From Segnochrobactrum spirostomi (GTDB lineage Bacteria > Pseudomonadota > Alphaproteobacteria > Rhizobiales > Segnochrobactraceae): a stretch of DNA of 64,000 nt. A program made the translations under genes and the position numbers. The stretch is from NCBI RefSeq assembly GCF_009600605.1, contig NZ_VWNA01000001.1, forward strand, positions 1,364,001 to 1,428,000. Direction: 5' to 3'. How positions within the stretch are numbered: position 1 is the first letter of the stretch; each line of letters starts with the position of its first letter. Of the stretch, positions 25,171 through 34,780 are shown piece by piece. Under the pieces are notes generated by a model. The model was not told the origin of the DNA. It was given only the letters and a program-made list of their open reading frames with translations, and made no database searches.

Positions 25171-26661
25171 TTATTGGAAGCCGACCTCGGTGAAGGAGCG
25201 CAGCTTGCGGCTGTGCAGCCGCTCGAGGCCGAGGGCGCGCAGCTTCTCCATGGCGAGAATGCCGATCTGGAGGTGCTGATCGACCTGGCTGCGGTAGAAC
25301 GCATCCGCCATGCCGGGCAGCTTGATCTCGCCGTGCAGCGGCTTGTCGGAAACGCACAAGAGCGTGCCGTAGGGTACGCGGAAGCGGAAGCCGTTCGCCG
25401 CGATCGTCGCGCTTTCCATGTCGAGGGCGATGGCACGGCTCTGGCTGAAGCGCTGCACCGGCTCACGGTGATCGCGCAGCTCCCAATTGCGGTTGTCGAT
25501 GGTGGCGACGGTGCCCGTGCGCATCACGCTCTTGAGCTCCCAGCCATCGAGGCCGGTCACCTCGCCCACCGCCTGTTCGAGGGCGACCTGCACCTCGGCG
25601 AGCGGAGGCACCGGGATCCACACCGGCAGATCGGCGTCGAGCACGTGGTCCTCGCGGACATAGCCGTGGGCAAGCACATAATCGCCGAGCTTCTGAGTGT
25701 TCCTGAGGCCGGCGCAGTGGCCGAGCATCAGCCAGGCATGGGGCCGTAGCACCGCAACGTGGTCGGTGATCGTCTTCGCGTTCGACGGACCGACGCCGAT
25801 ATTGACCATCGTGATGCCGGACGAGTTCGCCCGCTTGAGATGGTAGGCCGGCATCTGCGGCAGGCGCTGCACCGCCTCGCCCTCGATTCCGCCGCCAGCG
25901 CGCACGTTGGTCGTCACCCGGTTGCCCGGCTCGACGAAGGCTTCGTATCCCGAATTTGGGTCGGCCATCATCTCCTGGGCGTGCAGCACGAACTGATCGA
26001 TATAGAACTGGTAGTTCGTGAAGATGACGTAGTTCTGGAAGTGCTCCGGGCTCGTACCGGTATAATGGCGCAGCCGGTGCAGGGAATAATCCACGCGCGG
26101 CGCGGTAAACAGCGCGAGCGGCCGCGGCTCGCCGGACTTGAGTTCGTGGGTGCCGTTGACGATGGAATCGTCCATCAGCTCGAGATCCGGCACGTCGAAC
26201 ACTTCACGCAGATTACGCAGCCGCTCCGGATCGAGCGCAGCCTCGAGATGGATGCCGTCCGGGAAGGCGAAGTGGACCGGGATCGGCACGGTGCCGAGCC
26301 CGACCTCGATCGGCCGGCCGTGATTGCGGATGAGCTGGCTGAACTGCTCGAGGAGATAGGGACCGAACAGATCCGGCCGCGTGACGGTCGTCACATAATG
26401 GCCGGGCGAGGAAACGAAGCCGTAGGAGAGGCGGGTATCGACCCGGGCGAAGGAATGGGTCGTGAAGGAGACCGCCGGGTAGAAGGCGCGGATGCGCGAC
26501 GGCGGATCGACGCCCTCGGAGAAGGCCTTGAAGCGCGCCCGGAGCCGCTCCACCTCGCTCGCATAGAGTGACTGGACGCGGACGAGAGCGGCTTCGGGAT
26601 CGAGGAAACTCTCCGCTCCGCTGAGAAAACGGTCCGACGGGCGCTGCGCTTCGACATTCAT
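25171..26661 (-). CDS. amn: AMP nucleosidase
   Basis: A 496-residue enzyme splitting AMP into adenine and ribose 5-phosphate. The N-terminal AMP-nucleosidase domain (SYGFVSSPGHYVTTVTRPDL) is followed by a nucleoside phosphorylase-type catalytic domain with TMVNIGVGPSNAKTITDHVA, ALDMESATIAANGFRFR and LLCVSDKPLHGEIKLPGMAD. It converges on pgeF with a 10-base gap. It adds to the purine-salvage enzymes in this part of the window. The start at MNVEAQRPS was chosen because longer versions add an unrelated basic extension. Confidence 0.95.
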   Translation of the reverse strand: MNVEAQRPSDRFLSGAESFLDPEAALVRVQSLYASEVERLRARFKAFSEGVDPPSRIRAFYPAVSFTTHSFARVDTRLSYGFVSSPGHYVTTVTRPDLFGPYLLEQFSQLIRNHGRPIEVGLGTVPIPVHFAFPDGIHLEAALDPERLRNLREVFDVPDLELMDDSIVNGTHELKSGEPRPLALFTAPRVDYSLHRLRHYTGTSPEHFQNYVIFTNYQFYIDQFVLHAQEMMADPNSGYEAFVEPGNRVTTNVRAGGGIEGEAVQRLPQMPAYHLKRANSSGITMVNIGVGPSNAKTITDHVAVLRPHAWLMLGHCAGLRNTQKLGDYVLAHGYVREDHVLDADLPVWIPVPPLAEVQVALEQAVGEVTGLDGWELKSVMRTGTVATIDNRNWELRDHREPVQRFSQSRAIALDMESATIAANGFRFRVPYGTLLCVSDKPLHGEIKLPGMADAFYRSQVDQHLQIGILAMEKLRALGLERLHSRKLRSFTEVGFQ

Positions 26662-26793
26662 GGCGGGACGACGCATCCTCGAAGTGACGGTGGATCGCGT
26701 CGTGCCGGGGAAGGCACGACGTCCGATCGGCGGCACCCTAATCCGCTTCGAGACGCCTGAACATAGGTGGCGAGAGCGCGCCGAAGCGCGGGC

Positions 26794-27684
26794 CTACAGC
26801 ACCGGCACGCCGCCCGGGTGTTTCGCCTTCTCCTCCGGCTCCACATGGATGGTGATGACGGAATCCTCGATGTCCCTGTGCAGTGCCGCCTCGATGCGGT
26901 CGCAAAGGGCATGGGATTCCGCGACCGTCATGGCGCCGGGGACGACCAGGTGGAACTGGATGAAGGTGAGCCGGCCGGCATGGCGGGTGCGCACGTCGTG
27001 GGCTTCGAGCGCGCCGGCGGCGTGGGTGGAGATCACCTCCTTGACCCGGTTCACCACCTCCGGCGGCGGCGCCTCGTCCATCAAGCCGCCGATCGATTCC
27101 CGCATCAGCTTCCACCCGGACCAAAGGATGTTGAGGGCGACGAGCGCAGCGATGATCGAATCGAGGCGCGTATAGCCGGTGATGGCCACGAGAGCGACGC
27201 CGACGATGACGCCGCCCGAGGTGACGACGTCGGTCCAAAGATGGCGGGCATCGGCGACCAGCGCCGGCGAGTGCCAGCGCCTGCCGTAGCGGAACAGGAC
27301 GAGGCACCAGCCGGCATTGATCACGCTGGCAAGCGCATTGATCGCCAGACCTTCGACCGCGGCATCGAGAGGGTGCGGATCGAGATAGCCGAAATAGGCC
27401 TCGCGCAGAATTGCCAGCGCGGCGATGATGATGAGCACGCCCTCGGTGACGGCCGAGAGATATTCCGCCTTGTGATGACCGTAGGGGTGATTGTCGTCCG
27501 GCGGCACGGCGCTCAGGCGCACCGCGAAGAACGCGGCGACCGCCGTCGCCACGTTGATGATGCTCTCGAGGGCGTCCGAATACAGCGCCACCGAGCCCGT
27601 TACGGCGAACGCGAGATATTTGAGTCCAAAGACCGCGACGCCCACGGCAATGCTGCCGAGGGCAAGCCTGAGCGTTCTGTCCAT
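26794..27684 (-). CDS. Cation diffusion facilitator (CDF) metal efflux protein
   Basis: A 296-residue, six-helix transporter of the FieF/ZitB type exporting divalent cations (Zn, Fe, Mn or similar) by proton antiport. Transport-site residues lie in ALYSDALESIINV (helix 2) and DARHLWTDVVTS (helix 5, HxxxD). HPYGHHKAEYLSA is the loop after helix 2. The cytoplasmic domain carries HDVRTRHAGR and ends with ITIHVEPEEKAKHP. The metal is not determined. The gene has a paired TTTGCAAA palindrome upstream that could be the operator. Confidence 0.94.
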   Translation of the reverse strand: MDRTLRLALGSIAVGVAVFGLKYLAFAVTGSVALYSDALESIINVATAVAAFFAVRLSAVPPDDNHPYGHHKAEYLSAVTEGVLIIIAALAILREAYFGYLDPHPLDAAVEGLAINALASVINAGWCLVLFRYGRRWHSPALVADARHLWTDVVTSGGVIVGVALVAITGYTRLDSIIAALVALNILWSGWKLMRESIGGLMDEAPPPEVVNRVKEVISTHAAGALEAHDVRTRHAGRLTFIQFHLVVPGAMTVAESHALCDRIEAALHRDIEDSVITIHVEPEEKAKHPGGVPVL

Positions 27685-27783
27685 TTTCGCTTCGCCGGGT
27701 TCGACGGGGACGAGCCGAGCCTCCCGTCCCGAGTGCTCACGTCCGTCGGCATAGGGACGGCGGCAAGGCGGTGCAATCGTTAT

Positions 27784-27816
27784 CTTTGCAAACAAGAACC
27801 GCTTTGATTTGCAAAG
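27784..27816. promoter_or_regulatory. Paired TTTGCAAA palindromes upstream of the CDF gene
   Basis: CTTTGCAAA and TTTGCAAAG form a perfect 9-bp inverted repeat separated by 15 bases, and each arm contains the palindrome TTTGCAAA. The centres are 23 bp apart, about two helical turns. This lies about 100 bases upstream of the CDF start, in unusually AT-rich DNA. A dimer-of-dimers repressor site is a reasonable reading. Confidence 0.5.
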
Positions 27817-27880
27817 CGACGCTAGGCGCGGGGCAGAGGACATCGGGCGCGAGAGCTCGGCCCAACCGTGACCGTCTATA

Positions 27881-28016
27881 CTTCTCCCCGTTGGCGGGGA
27901 GACGGTGGCGCGGAGCGCCGGATGAGGGGCAATCGAAACCCGCCATCCCCTTGATTTCTGGGCCTATATCCCCTCATCCGCCCCTTCGGGGCACCCTCTC
28001 CCCAACGGGGAGAAGG
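27881..28016. repeat. Palindromic intergenic repeat, family A copy 1
   Basis: The left arm begins CTTCTCCCCGTTGGCGGGGA and runs to CGGATGAGGGG. The right arm starts CCCTCATCCGCCCC and ends CCCCAACGGGGAGAAGG. The arms are inverted copies separated by about 45 bases, with smaller hairpins inside each. A second copy lies near 36.6 kb. It fills most of the 369-base gap between the CDF and ABC genes. Confidence 0.75.
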
Positions 28017-28053
28017 GCTCGGCAACGTCCGTATCCCGAGATCAACCCCCGTC

Positions 28054-28797
28054 TCAGAGCCGGCCCGCTTCGATGATGCGGCGCAGGAAGGCGCGGGTGC
28101 GCTCGTCGCGGGGATCGCCGAAGATCTGCTCCGGCGGCCCCTCTTCATGCACCACGCCGCCGTGGAGGAAGCACACCTTGTCGGCGACCTCGCGGGCGAA
28201 GCCCATCTCATGGGTCGCGAGCATCATCGTCATGCCGTCGGCGGCGAGGTCGCGCACGATGTTGAGCACTTCGGACACGAGTTCGGGATCGAGCGCCGAG
28301 GTGATCTCGTCGAGGAGGAGGACCATCGGGTCCATGGCGAGCGCGCGGACGATGGCGACGCGCTGCTGCTGGCCGCCCGACAGCCGGTCGGGATATTCGC
28401 CGGCCTTGTGGTCGAGGCCGATGCGCGCGAGGAGCGTCATCGCCTTCTCCTCGGCCTCCTTGCGCGCCATGCCGAGCACGCGCAGGGGTGCCAGCGTGAC
28501 GTTCTCCAGCACCGTCATGTGCGGGAACAGGTTGTAGCCCTGGAACACGATGCCGACATCGCGCCGGAGCGCGTTGAGATCGACGCCGGGGCCGGTCACG
28601 CGGTCGCCGTGGAGGCGGATCTCGCCGCCCTGGATCGGCTCGAGCCCGTTTATGCAGCGCAGGAGCGTGGACTTGCCGCAGCCGGACGGGCCGATCAGGC
28701 AGACGACCTGATGCTCCTCGACATTGAGGTTGATGCCACCGAGCACCTGAAACTCTGCGTAGCGCTTGACGACCTTGTCGATCTCGATGAGTGCCAT
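28054..28797 (-). CDS. Polar amino acid ABC transporter, ATP-binding protein
   Basis: A 247-residue ATPase of the GlnQ/HisP type. Walker A is GPSGCGKST, the Q-loop is VFQGYNLFPHMTV, the signature is LSGGQQQRVAI, Walker B is VLLLDEITSALD and the switch histidine is in LATHEMGF. It energises amino acid uptake together with the permease and binding protein encoded just upstream, as the last gene of the operon. A palindromic repeat follows the stop. Confidence 0.96.
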   Translation of the reverse strand: MALIEIDKVVKRYAEFQVLGGINLNVEEHQVVCLIGPSGCGKSTLLRCINGLEPIQGGEIRLHGDRVTGPGVDLNALRRDVGIVFQGYNLFPHMTVLENVTLAPLRVLGMARKEAEEKAMTLLARIGLDHKAGEYPDRLSGGQQQRVAIVRALAMDPMVLLLDEITSALDPELVSEVLNIVRDLAADGMTMMLATHEMGFAREVADKVCFLHGGVVHEEGPPEQIFGDPRDERTRAFLRRIIEAGRL

Positions 28798-28909
28798 GTC
28801 CGCGGGCCCCGCTCGATGGTCCGGCTGCGGCGGGAGAAAAGCCGCTGCCGTCTCGCTCCTGGAACACGGCCCCGGCGGGGCCGCAATCTCTCTCGTGGCG
28901 GCCAGCCGC

Positions 28910-30016
28910 TCACCCGGCCCGCGTGCGCGCCTGATCCTTGGCGATCTGCCGGTCGACGAAGCGCGCCTGCGGAATGGTGATGACGACGAACAGAAAGGCG
29001 ACCGTCGTCACGGACGATAGATTGAAGTGATTGCTGGCGACGATCTTCGCCTGGTTGAAGGCATCGATCGCGCCGATCACGTTCACGAGCGCGGTATCCT
29101 TCTGCAGGCTGATGAAGTCGTTGAGAAGGGGCGGAATGATCCGCCGCACCGCCTGGGGCACCACCACGTAGCGCAGCGTCTGGGCATAGGAGAGGCCGAG
29201 CGAGCGGGCCGCCGCCGTCTGGCTCTGGTGGATGCTCTCGATGCCGGAGCGATAGACCTCGGCGACATAGGCGCCGTAGGTCAGCGTCAACGCGAGGATG
29301 GCGTACCAGGCCTGGGGAAGGTCGCGGACGATGGGCAGGCCGGTGAGCGGCAGCCCGAAGCCGACGAGGTAGATGGTGATGATCGCCGGCAGGCCGCGGA
29401 AGACGTCGGTATAGGCGGTCGCCACCACGCGGATCGGCTTCCAGGCGTCGCCCGGCGCGATGCGCGCCACCGCGATGACGAGGCCCCAGACCAGTACCAG
29501 GATCTCGGCCACGACGAAAATGAAGACGTTGGTCCAGAACGCCGACCCCACCAGCCCGAACGAGCTGATGATCAGGTTCATGTTGAAGAAGGTGTGGGTG
29601 ACGGCGGAATTGTTGGCGACGACGAAGAGGCCGAGCCCATCGACCAGGAGCACGGTCACCGAATAGCCGATGGCGATCCAGGCGAGGTTGCCGGCCTCGG
29701 CGCCGAAGGTGCGCGCCGCGACCACGTCCGGCGCAGAAGCCGCCCGCCGCGCCGCACGCACGGCCCGCCATGCCGGGATGATGAGCGTGACGGAGGCGAG
29801 GCCGACGACGATAACCGCGATCTCGGTCGGCCCGGACGAGAGGCCGCCCGCCTCGAGCGCCGCGCCGATCATCTGCAGGATCGCCGCGGTGGCGGCGATG
29901 GTGAGGACGGCGAACGCGAGGCCGGCGGCGGCGAGGCCCGTGTTCGTCTTCGGCCGGCTTGGCGCCCGCCAGCGCTCGCTGCGCGCGGCGCGAGCGTCGC
30001 TCATCAATGTCGTCAT
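28910..30016 (-). CDS. Polar amino acid ABC transporter, permease
   Basis: A 368-residue membrane protein of the HisM/GltK-type permease family. The ATPase-contacting EAA loop is GIESIHQSQTAAARSLGLSY, and VFRGLPAIITIY and TYGAYVAEVYRSG are family-typical. It is longer than the usual 220-residue permease because of an N-terminal extension with about three additional hydrophobic segments. Being the only permease in the operon, it probably works as a homodimer. It lies between the binding-protein and ATPase genes. Confidence 0.93.
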   Translation of the reverse strand: MTTLMSDARAARSERWRAPSRPKTNTGLAAAGLAFAVLTIAATAAILQMIGAALEAGGLSSGPTEIAVIVVGLASVTLIIPAWRAVRAARRAASAPDVVAARTFGAEAGNLAWIAIGYSVTVLLVDGLGLFVVANNSAVTHTFFNMNLIISSFGLVGSAFWTNVFIFVVAEILVLVWGLVIAVARIAPGDAWKPIRVVATAYTDVFRGLPAIITIYLVGFGLPLTGLPIVRDLPQAWYAILALTLTYGAYVAEVYRSGIESIHQSQTAAARSLGLSYAQTLRYVVVPQAVRRIIPPLLNDFISLQKDTALVNVIGAIDAFNQAKIVASNHFNLSSVTTVAFLFVVITIPQARFVDRQIAKDQARTRAG

Positions 30017-30122
30017 CGCGGTTCCTTCGCGGCGGGGCGGCGCCGGGTCGTCTCGAAAACGGCGGCCGGCGCTCGAGATCCGCCGCGCGGACCCCTAGAG
30101 CCGACCGCCGCACGCCCGTGTC

Positions 30123-30986
30123 TCAGGGCTTGAAATACGGGATCGAGGTCGGATCGATACCCCAGGCCGCGGCGAGATATTTGGCCGCGAGCTGCTTCGT
30201 GGTGCCGTCGTCGATCAGCGCCTGGATGATCTGGTCGAGCACCTTCTCGTTGGGCGACGCCTTCGGATAGAGCGCGCCGTAGGTCTCGCCGGTCGAATAT
30301 TGGCCGACCACATCGAGCGCGCCGCTGGAGGCCGCGGCCTGGCCGAGCACGATCGCGGTATCGGTCATCGCGGCGTCGATCTGGCCGGCGAACAGGGCGG
30401 TGAACAGCGACGGGGTATCCGGGAACACCTTCGGCGCCTTGGTCGGCTTCAGCACGTCGGCGACGAAGGTCGCGCCGGTGGTGCCCTGCTGCACGCCGAT
30501 CTGGGCCTCCTTGATCGAGGCGGTGTCGAGCTTGGTGCCCTTCTTCACGAGCACCCCAATGTCCGACGAGAAATAGGGCACCGAGAAATCGACCACCTTC
30601 TTGCGCTCGTCGGTGATCGAGATCTGCGACAGGGCAAGGTCGAAATTCTTGGTCTGGCCGGCGACGAGGGCGTCCCAGGCGACGTTGACGACGGCGACCT
30701 TATCGAGGCCGGCGCGGTGGGCGATGTTGGCCGCGAGGCAATATTCGTAGCCGTCCTTGATGGACTCCGGCGTGTCGCCGTTCCACCAGCCGGGCGCCGG
30801 CAGGTTGACCTCGACGGTGAGCTGGCCCGGAACGGCCGGCGTGAAGGCGAACTGGCCCTTCTGCCCGGTCACTTCGCAATTGCCGATGGTCTCGGCACGG
30901 GCCGCGCCGGTGGCCGCGAGGGCGGCGAGGGTGCCGGCGAACACGGCCGCAAGGCGCAGCCGGCGCACGAAATTCACGCTCATCAT
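30123..30986 (-). CDS. Polar amino acid ABC transporter, periplasmic binding protein
   Basis: A 287-residue family 3 solute-binding protein with a signal peptide ending near residue 31 (TGAARA). The ligand-binding core shows NFDLALSQISITDERKKVVD and FSVPYFSSDIGVLV, the standard hinge regions of amino acid receptors. It is the first gene of the three-gene operon, the usual place for the most abundant component. GAGAGAG lies directly before the paired ATG codons. Which amino acid it binds cannot be told from sequence alone. Confidence 0.93.
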   Translation of the reverse strand: MMSVNFVRRLRLAAVFAGTLAALAATGAARAETIGNCEVTGQKGQFAFTPAVPGQLTVEVNLPAPGWWNGDTPESIKDGYEYCLAANIAHRAGLDKVAVVNVAWDALVAGQTKNFDLALSQISITDERKKVVDFSVPYFSSDIGVLVKKGTKLDTASIKEAQIGVQQGTTGATFVADVLKPTKAPKVFPDTPSLFTALFAGQIDAAMTDTAIVLGQAAASSGALDVVGQYSTGETYGALYPKASPNEKVLDQIIQALIDDGTTKQLAAKYLAAAWGIDPTSIPYFKP

Positions 30987-31147
30987 CTCTCTCCCCTGGC
31001 CGCCGCGCGGCCTTTCCGAAAGGAACGAGAGAGAATGCTAGTGCGAACCGCGTGCGTGCGCCACGGCGGATCACTCGTCAAAAGGGCGAAGACGGCAAAA
31101 CGAACGGGAAAGCGCGAAGAAGTCGGGCAGGCCGTTGCGGGCGGGAG

Positions 31148-31167
31148 GGCGGCGGGGCATCGCCGCC
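31148..31167 (-). terminator. GC-rich hairpin after dnaE
   Basis: GGCGGCG and CGCCGCC form a 7-bp stem around a 6-base loop, 16 bases downstream of the dnaE stop. No U tract follows, so this is a weak call. Confidence 0.33.
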
Positions 31168-31182
31168 GACGCACCCCCAGCC

Positions 31183-34100
31183 TCAGGCGAACTCGACCTC
31201 GACGATGCCGGGCACGGTGCGCAGCGCGCCGGCGAGCGGGGGCGAGACCTTGTAGCGGCCGGGCAGCCGGACTTCGACCTCGCGCTGCCCCTCCCCGAGC
31301 ATCAGCACCACGCTGACCTCGCCGTCGCCGCCGGCCGGCAGATTGCGGGCGAGCGCATCGAGAGGGGCGGCGTCGCGCAGAAAGACCCGGAGCGAGCGCT
31401 TGACGCGCCGCGCCGCCTCGTCGAGCGGCTCGACGGACTGGATGCGCACGCTCACCCCCTCCTCGCGCTCTTCCGCCGCGACGATGAGGACGAGGGAATT
31501 GCCCGGCTCGATCTGGTCGCGGATCTGGGCGAGGGTCTCGGAGAAGGCGATCGCCTCATATTGGCCGGTCGGATCGGACATCCGCACGATGCCCATCCGG
31601 TTGCCGGTGCGGGTCTTGCGCTCCTGCTTCTGGGTGACGGTGCCGACGAGGCGGCCGGCGCTCGCCCCGCGCTTCACCGCCTCGACGAAATCCGACCACA
31701 TCTGCACCCGCATGGAGGCGAGCACCGGGCGATATTCGTCGAGCGGGTGCGACGACAGATAAAAGCCGATCGCCGCGAACTCGCGCTGCAGCCGCTCGGT
31801 CGGCAACCACGGATCGACCTGGGGCAATTGCAGGGGCTGCGGACCGGCGCCACCGAACAATTCCGACTGGCCGAGGCTCGCCCCCTCGGCGGCGCGCTGC
31901 GCCTCCGCCATGACGACATCGAGACCGGCGATGACGCGGCCCCGGCTCGGCTCCACCGCGTCGAAGGCGCCGGCGGCGGCGAGGCTTTCGAGCGCCCTTT
32001 TGTTGATGATGCGCGGATTGATGCGGCGGGCGAAGTCGCCGAGATCGCGGAACGGCCGGTCGCCGCGCACCTCGGCGATGTGGTCGACGACCTGCCGGCC
32101 GACGCCCTTCACGGCGCCGAGGGCATAGAAGATGCGCCCCTCCGCCACCTCGAACAGCGGGCCCGATTTGTTGACGTTCGGCGGCTCGACGGCGATGGCG
32201 AGGCGCTGCGCCTCGCGGCGGAAATCGTTGAGCTTGTCGGTGTTCGCCATATCGAGCGTCATCGAGGCGGCGAGGAACTCGACCGGATGGTTCGCCTTGA
32301 GCCACGCCGTCTGATAGGCGACTAGGGCGTAGGCGGCGGCGTGGGACTTGTTGAAGCCGTAATCGGCGAACTTGGCGACGAGGTCGAAGATGGTCTCGGC
32401 CTGGTCCTTGGTGACGCCGTTCTTGAGCGCGCCCTCGACGAAGCGGACGCGCTGGACCTGCATCTCCTCGCGGATCTTCTTGCCCATGGCGCGGCGCAGC
32501 AGGTCGGCTTCACCGAGCGAATAGCCCGACAGAACCTGCGCGATCTGCATCACCTGCTCCTGGTAGATGATGACGCCGTAGGTCTCCTTCAGGATCGTTT
32601 CGAGCAGCGGGTGCAGATATTCGGGCACTTCCTGCCCGTGCTTGCGCCGGTTGTAGACCGGGATGTTGTCCATCGGGCCCGGGCGGTAGAGCGCCACGAG
32701 CGCGACGATGTCTTCGAAGCGGTCGGGGCGCATGCCGGCGATCGCCTTGCGCATACCCGTGCTTTCGAGCTGGAACACGCCGACCGTCTCGCCGCGGGAC
32801 AGCATGGCGTAGGTCGCCTTGTCGTCGAGCGGCAGGGCCGCGATGTCGACGCGCACCCCCTTCTGGGCGATCAGCTTGACCGCGACGTCGATGATCGTGA
32901 GCGTCTTCAGGCCGAGGAAGTCGAACTTCACGAGGCCGGCCGATTCCACCCACTTCATGTTGTATTGGGAGACCGGCATGTCGGAGCGCGGATCTCGGTA
33001 GAGCGGCACCAGCTCCTCGAGGGGCCGGTCGCCGATCACGATGCCCGCGGCGTGGGTCGAGGCGTGGCGATAGAGCCCTTCGAGCTTCATCGCCATGCCG
33101 ATCAATTGCTCGACGATCGGCTCGCTGTCACGCGCCTCGATGAGCTTCGGCTCCTCCCGCACGGCCTGGGCGAGGGTGACCGGGTTCGCCGGGTTCTGCG
33201 GCACCAGCTTGCAGAGCCGGTCGACCTGACCATAGGGCATCTGGAGCACGCGGCCGACATCGCGCAGCACGGCGCGGGCCTGGAGCGTTCCGAAGGTGAT
33301 GATCTGCGCCACCTGGGCGCGGCCATATTTCTCCTGGACGTAGCGGATCACCTCCTCGCGCCGGTCCTGGCAGAAATCGATGTCGAAGTCCGGCATCGAG
33401 ACGCGCTCGGGATTGAGGAAGCGCTCGAACAGGAGACCGAACCGCATCGGGTCGAGGTCGGTGATGGTGAGCGCATAGGCGACGAGCGAGCCCGCGCCCG
33501 AGCCGCGGCCCGGCCCGACGGGGATGCCCTGCGCCTTCGCCCACTGGATGAAGTCCGAGACGATGAGGAAGTAGCCCGGATAGCGCATGCGCTCGATGAT
33601 GCCGAGCTCGAACTCGAGGCGCTTGCGGTAGTCCGCCTCGTCGAAGCCCGGGGCGATGCCGTGGCGCTCCATGCGGCGGACGAGACCGTTCTCGGCCATC
33701 TCGCGCAGCAAAGCCGCCTCGGCGCGCATCGCCTCTTCCGGATCGGCGTCGGCGCCGGCGAAGCGCGGCAAAATCGGCTTGCGTTTCATGGCGCGCACCG
33801 CGCAGCGCCGGGCGATCTCGATCGTGTTCGCCGTCGCCTCCGGCAGATCCTCGAAGAGGCTCAGCATCTCGGCGCGGGATTTGAAGCAATGGTCGGGGGT
33901 GAGGCGGCGGCGGTCGTCCTCGATCAGCACGCGGCCGTCGGCGATGGCAAGCAGGGCGTCGTGCGCCTCGTAATCCTCGCGCTTGGCGAAATAGACCTCG
34001 TTGGTCGCAACGATCGGCAGGCCGCGGCCATAGGCGAGATCGAGCAGCATGGGTTCGGCCGCATTCTCCTCGACCAGGCCGTGGCGCTGCAACTCGACAT

Positions 34101-34629
34101 AGAGCCGGTGGTCGAACATCGCGGCAAGCCGGTCGAGCCGGGCGCGAGCGTGCGCCTCGCCGGGGCCGAGGAGCGCCCGGTTGACCGGTCCGCGCGGCCC
34201 GCCGGTGAGGGCGATGAGGCCATCGTTGACGCCTTCGAGCGCATCGAAGGCGAGGTGCGGCCGCGCGCCGGGCTCGGGCTCCATATAGGACCGGCTGACA
34301 ATGCGGACGAGATTGGCGAAGCCGTCCGGCGTCGAGGCGAGCAGCACGATGCTCGGCAGCGCCTCCCTGAGGCCGCCGGCGCGCCGCGACGGCTCATCGT
34401 CGCCGAAATCGAGGGCGAGTTCGCAGCCGATGATCGGCTGCACGCCCGATTCCACCGCCTTCTCGGAAAATTCGAGCGCGCCGAACAGGTTGCCCGTGTC
34501 GGTCACGGCGACGGCCGGCTGGCCGTCGCCTTTGGCGAGCCCGATCACGGACTTGATGTGCAGGGCGCCCTCGAGCAGCGAATAGGCCGAGTGCACCCTG
34601 AGATGGACGAAGCCCACCTGATCCGCCAT
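31183..34629 (-). CDS. dnaE: DNA polymerase III alpha subunit
   Basis: The 1148-residue replicative polymerase subunit. The N-terminal PHP domain begins FVHLRVHSAYSLLEGALHIK. The polymerase core has the metal-binding MPDFDIDFCQDRREEVIRYV and GPGRGSGAGSLVAYALTITD, then VGVFQLESTGMRKAI and YQEQVMQIAQVLSGYSLGEA, and DYGFNKSHAAAYALVAYQT in the fingers. A helix-hairpin-helix and an OB fold (LVGTVTQKQERKTRTGNRMG) close the protein. Length and motif set fit DnaE1, not the shorter mutagenic DnaE2. In related genomes lolC-lolD-dnaE are usually close; here about 2 kb separates dnaE from lolD. Confidence 0.97.
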   Translation of the reverse strand: MADQVGFVHLRVHSAYSLLEGALHIKSVIGLAKGDGQPAVAVTDTGNLFGALEFSEKAVESGVQPIIGCELALDFGDDEPSRRAGGLREALPSIVLLASTPDGFANLVRIVSRSYMEPEPGARPHLAFDALEGVNDGLIALTGGPRGPVNRALLGPGEAHARARLDRLAAMFDHRLYVELQRHGLVEENAAEPMLLDLAYGRGLPIVATNEVYFAKREDYEAHDALLAIADGRVLIEDDRRRLTPDHCFKSRAEMLSLFEDLPEATANTIEIARRCAVRAMKRKPILPRFAGADADPEEAMRAEAALLREMAENGLVRRMERHGIAPGFDEADYRKRLEFELGIIERMRYPGYFLIVSDFIQWAKAQGIPVGPGRGSGAGSLVAYALTITDLDPMRFGLLFERFLNPERVSMPDFDIDFCQDRREEVIRYVQEKYGRAQVAQIITFGTLQARAVLRDVGRVLQMPYGQVDRLCKLVPQNPANPVTLAQAVREEPKLIEARDSEPIVEQLIGMAMKLEGLYRHASTHAAGIVIGDRPLEELVPLYRDPRSDMPVSQYNMKWVESAGLVKFDFLGLKTLTIIDVAVKLIAQKGVRVDIAALPLDDKATYAMLSRGETVGVFQLESTGMRKAIAGMRPDRFEDIVALVALYRPGPMDNIPVYNRRKHGQEVPEYLHPLLETILKETYGVIIYQEQVMQIAQVLSGYSLGEADLLRRAMGKKIREEMQVQRVRFVEGALKNGVTKDQAETIFDLVAKFADYGFNKSHAAAYALVAYQTAWLKANHPVEFLAASMTLDMANTDKLNDFRREAQRLAIAVEPPNVNKSGPLFEVAEGRIFYALGAVKGVGRQVVDHIAEVRGDRPFRDLGDFARRINPRIINKRALESLAAAGAFDAVEPSRGRVIAGLDVVMAEAQRAAEGASLGQSELFGGAGPQPLQLPQVDPWLPTERLQREFAAIGFYLSSHPLDEYRPVLASMRVQMWSDFVEAVKRGASAGRLVGTVTQKQERKTRTGNRMGIVRMSDPTGQYEAIAFSETLAQIRDQIEPGNSLVLIVAAEEREEGVSVRIQSVEPLDEAARRVKRSLRVFLRDAAPLDALARNLPAGGDGEVSVVLMLGEGQREVEVRLPGRYKVSPPLAGALRTVPGIVEVEFA

Positions 34630-34780
34630 GGCCGCTCCTTGAAGGTGACGCCGCCGGCTCGCCGGGCGACGCTGCCATTCTCCGCCCGGGGCGGGTCCGT
34701 GTCGACCACCCGCCCCGCCTCAATCCACAGCCCGGGCGCCGCAGGGTCGCTCCAAGGCGGGGCCCGCGGCGCCCCTTCGA

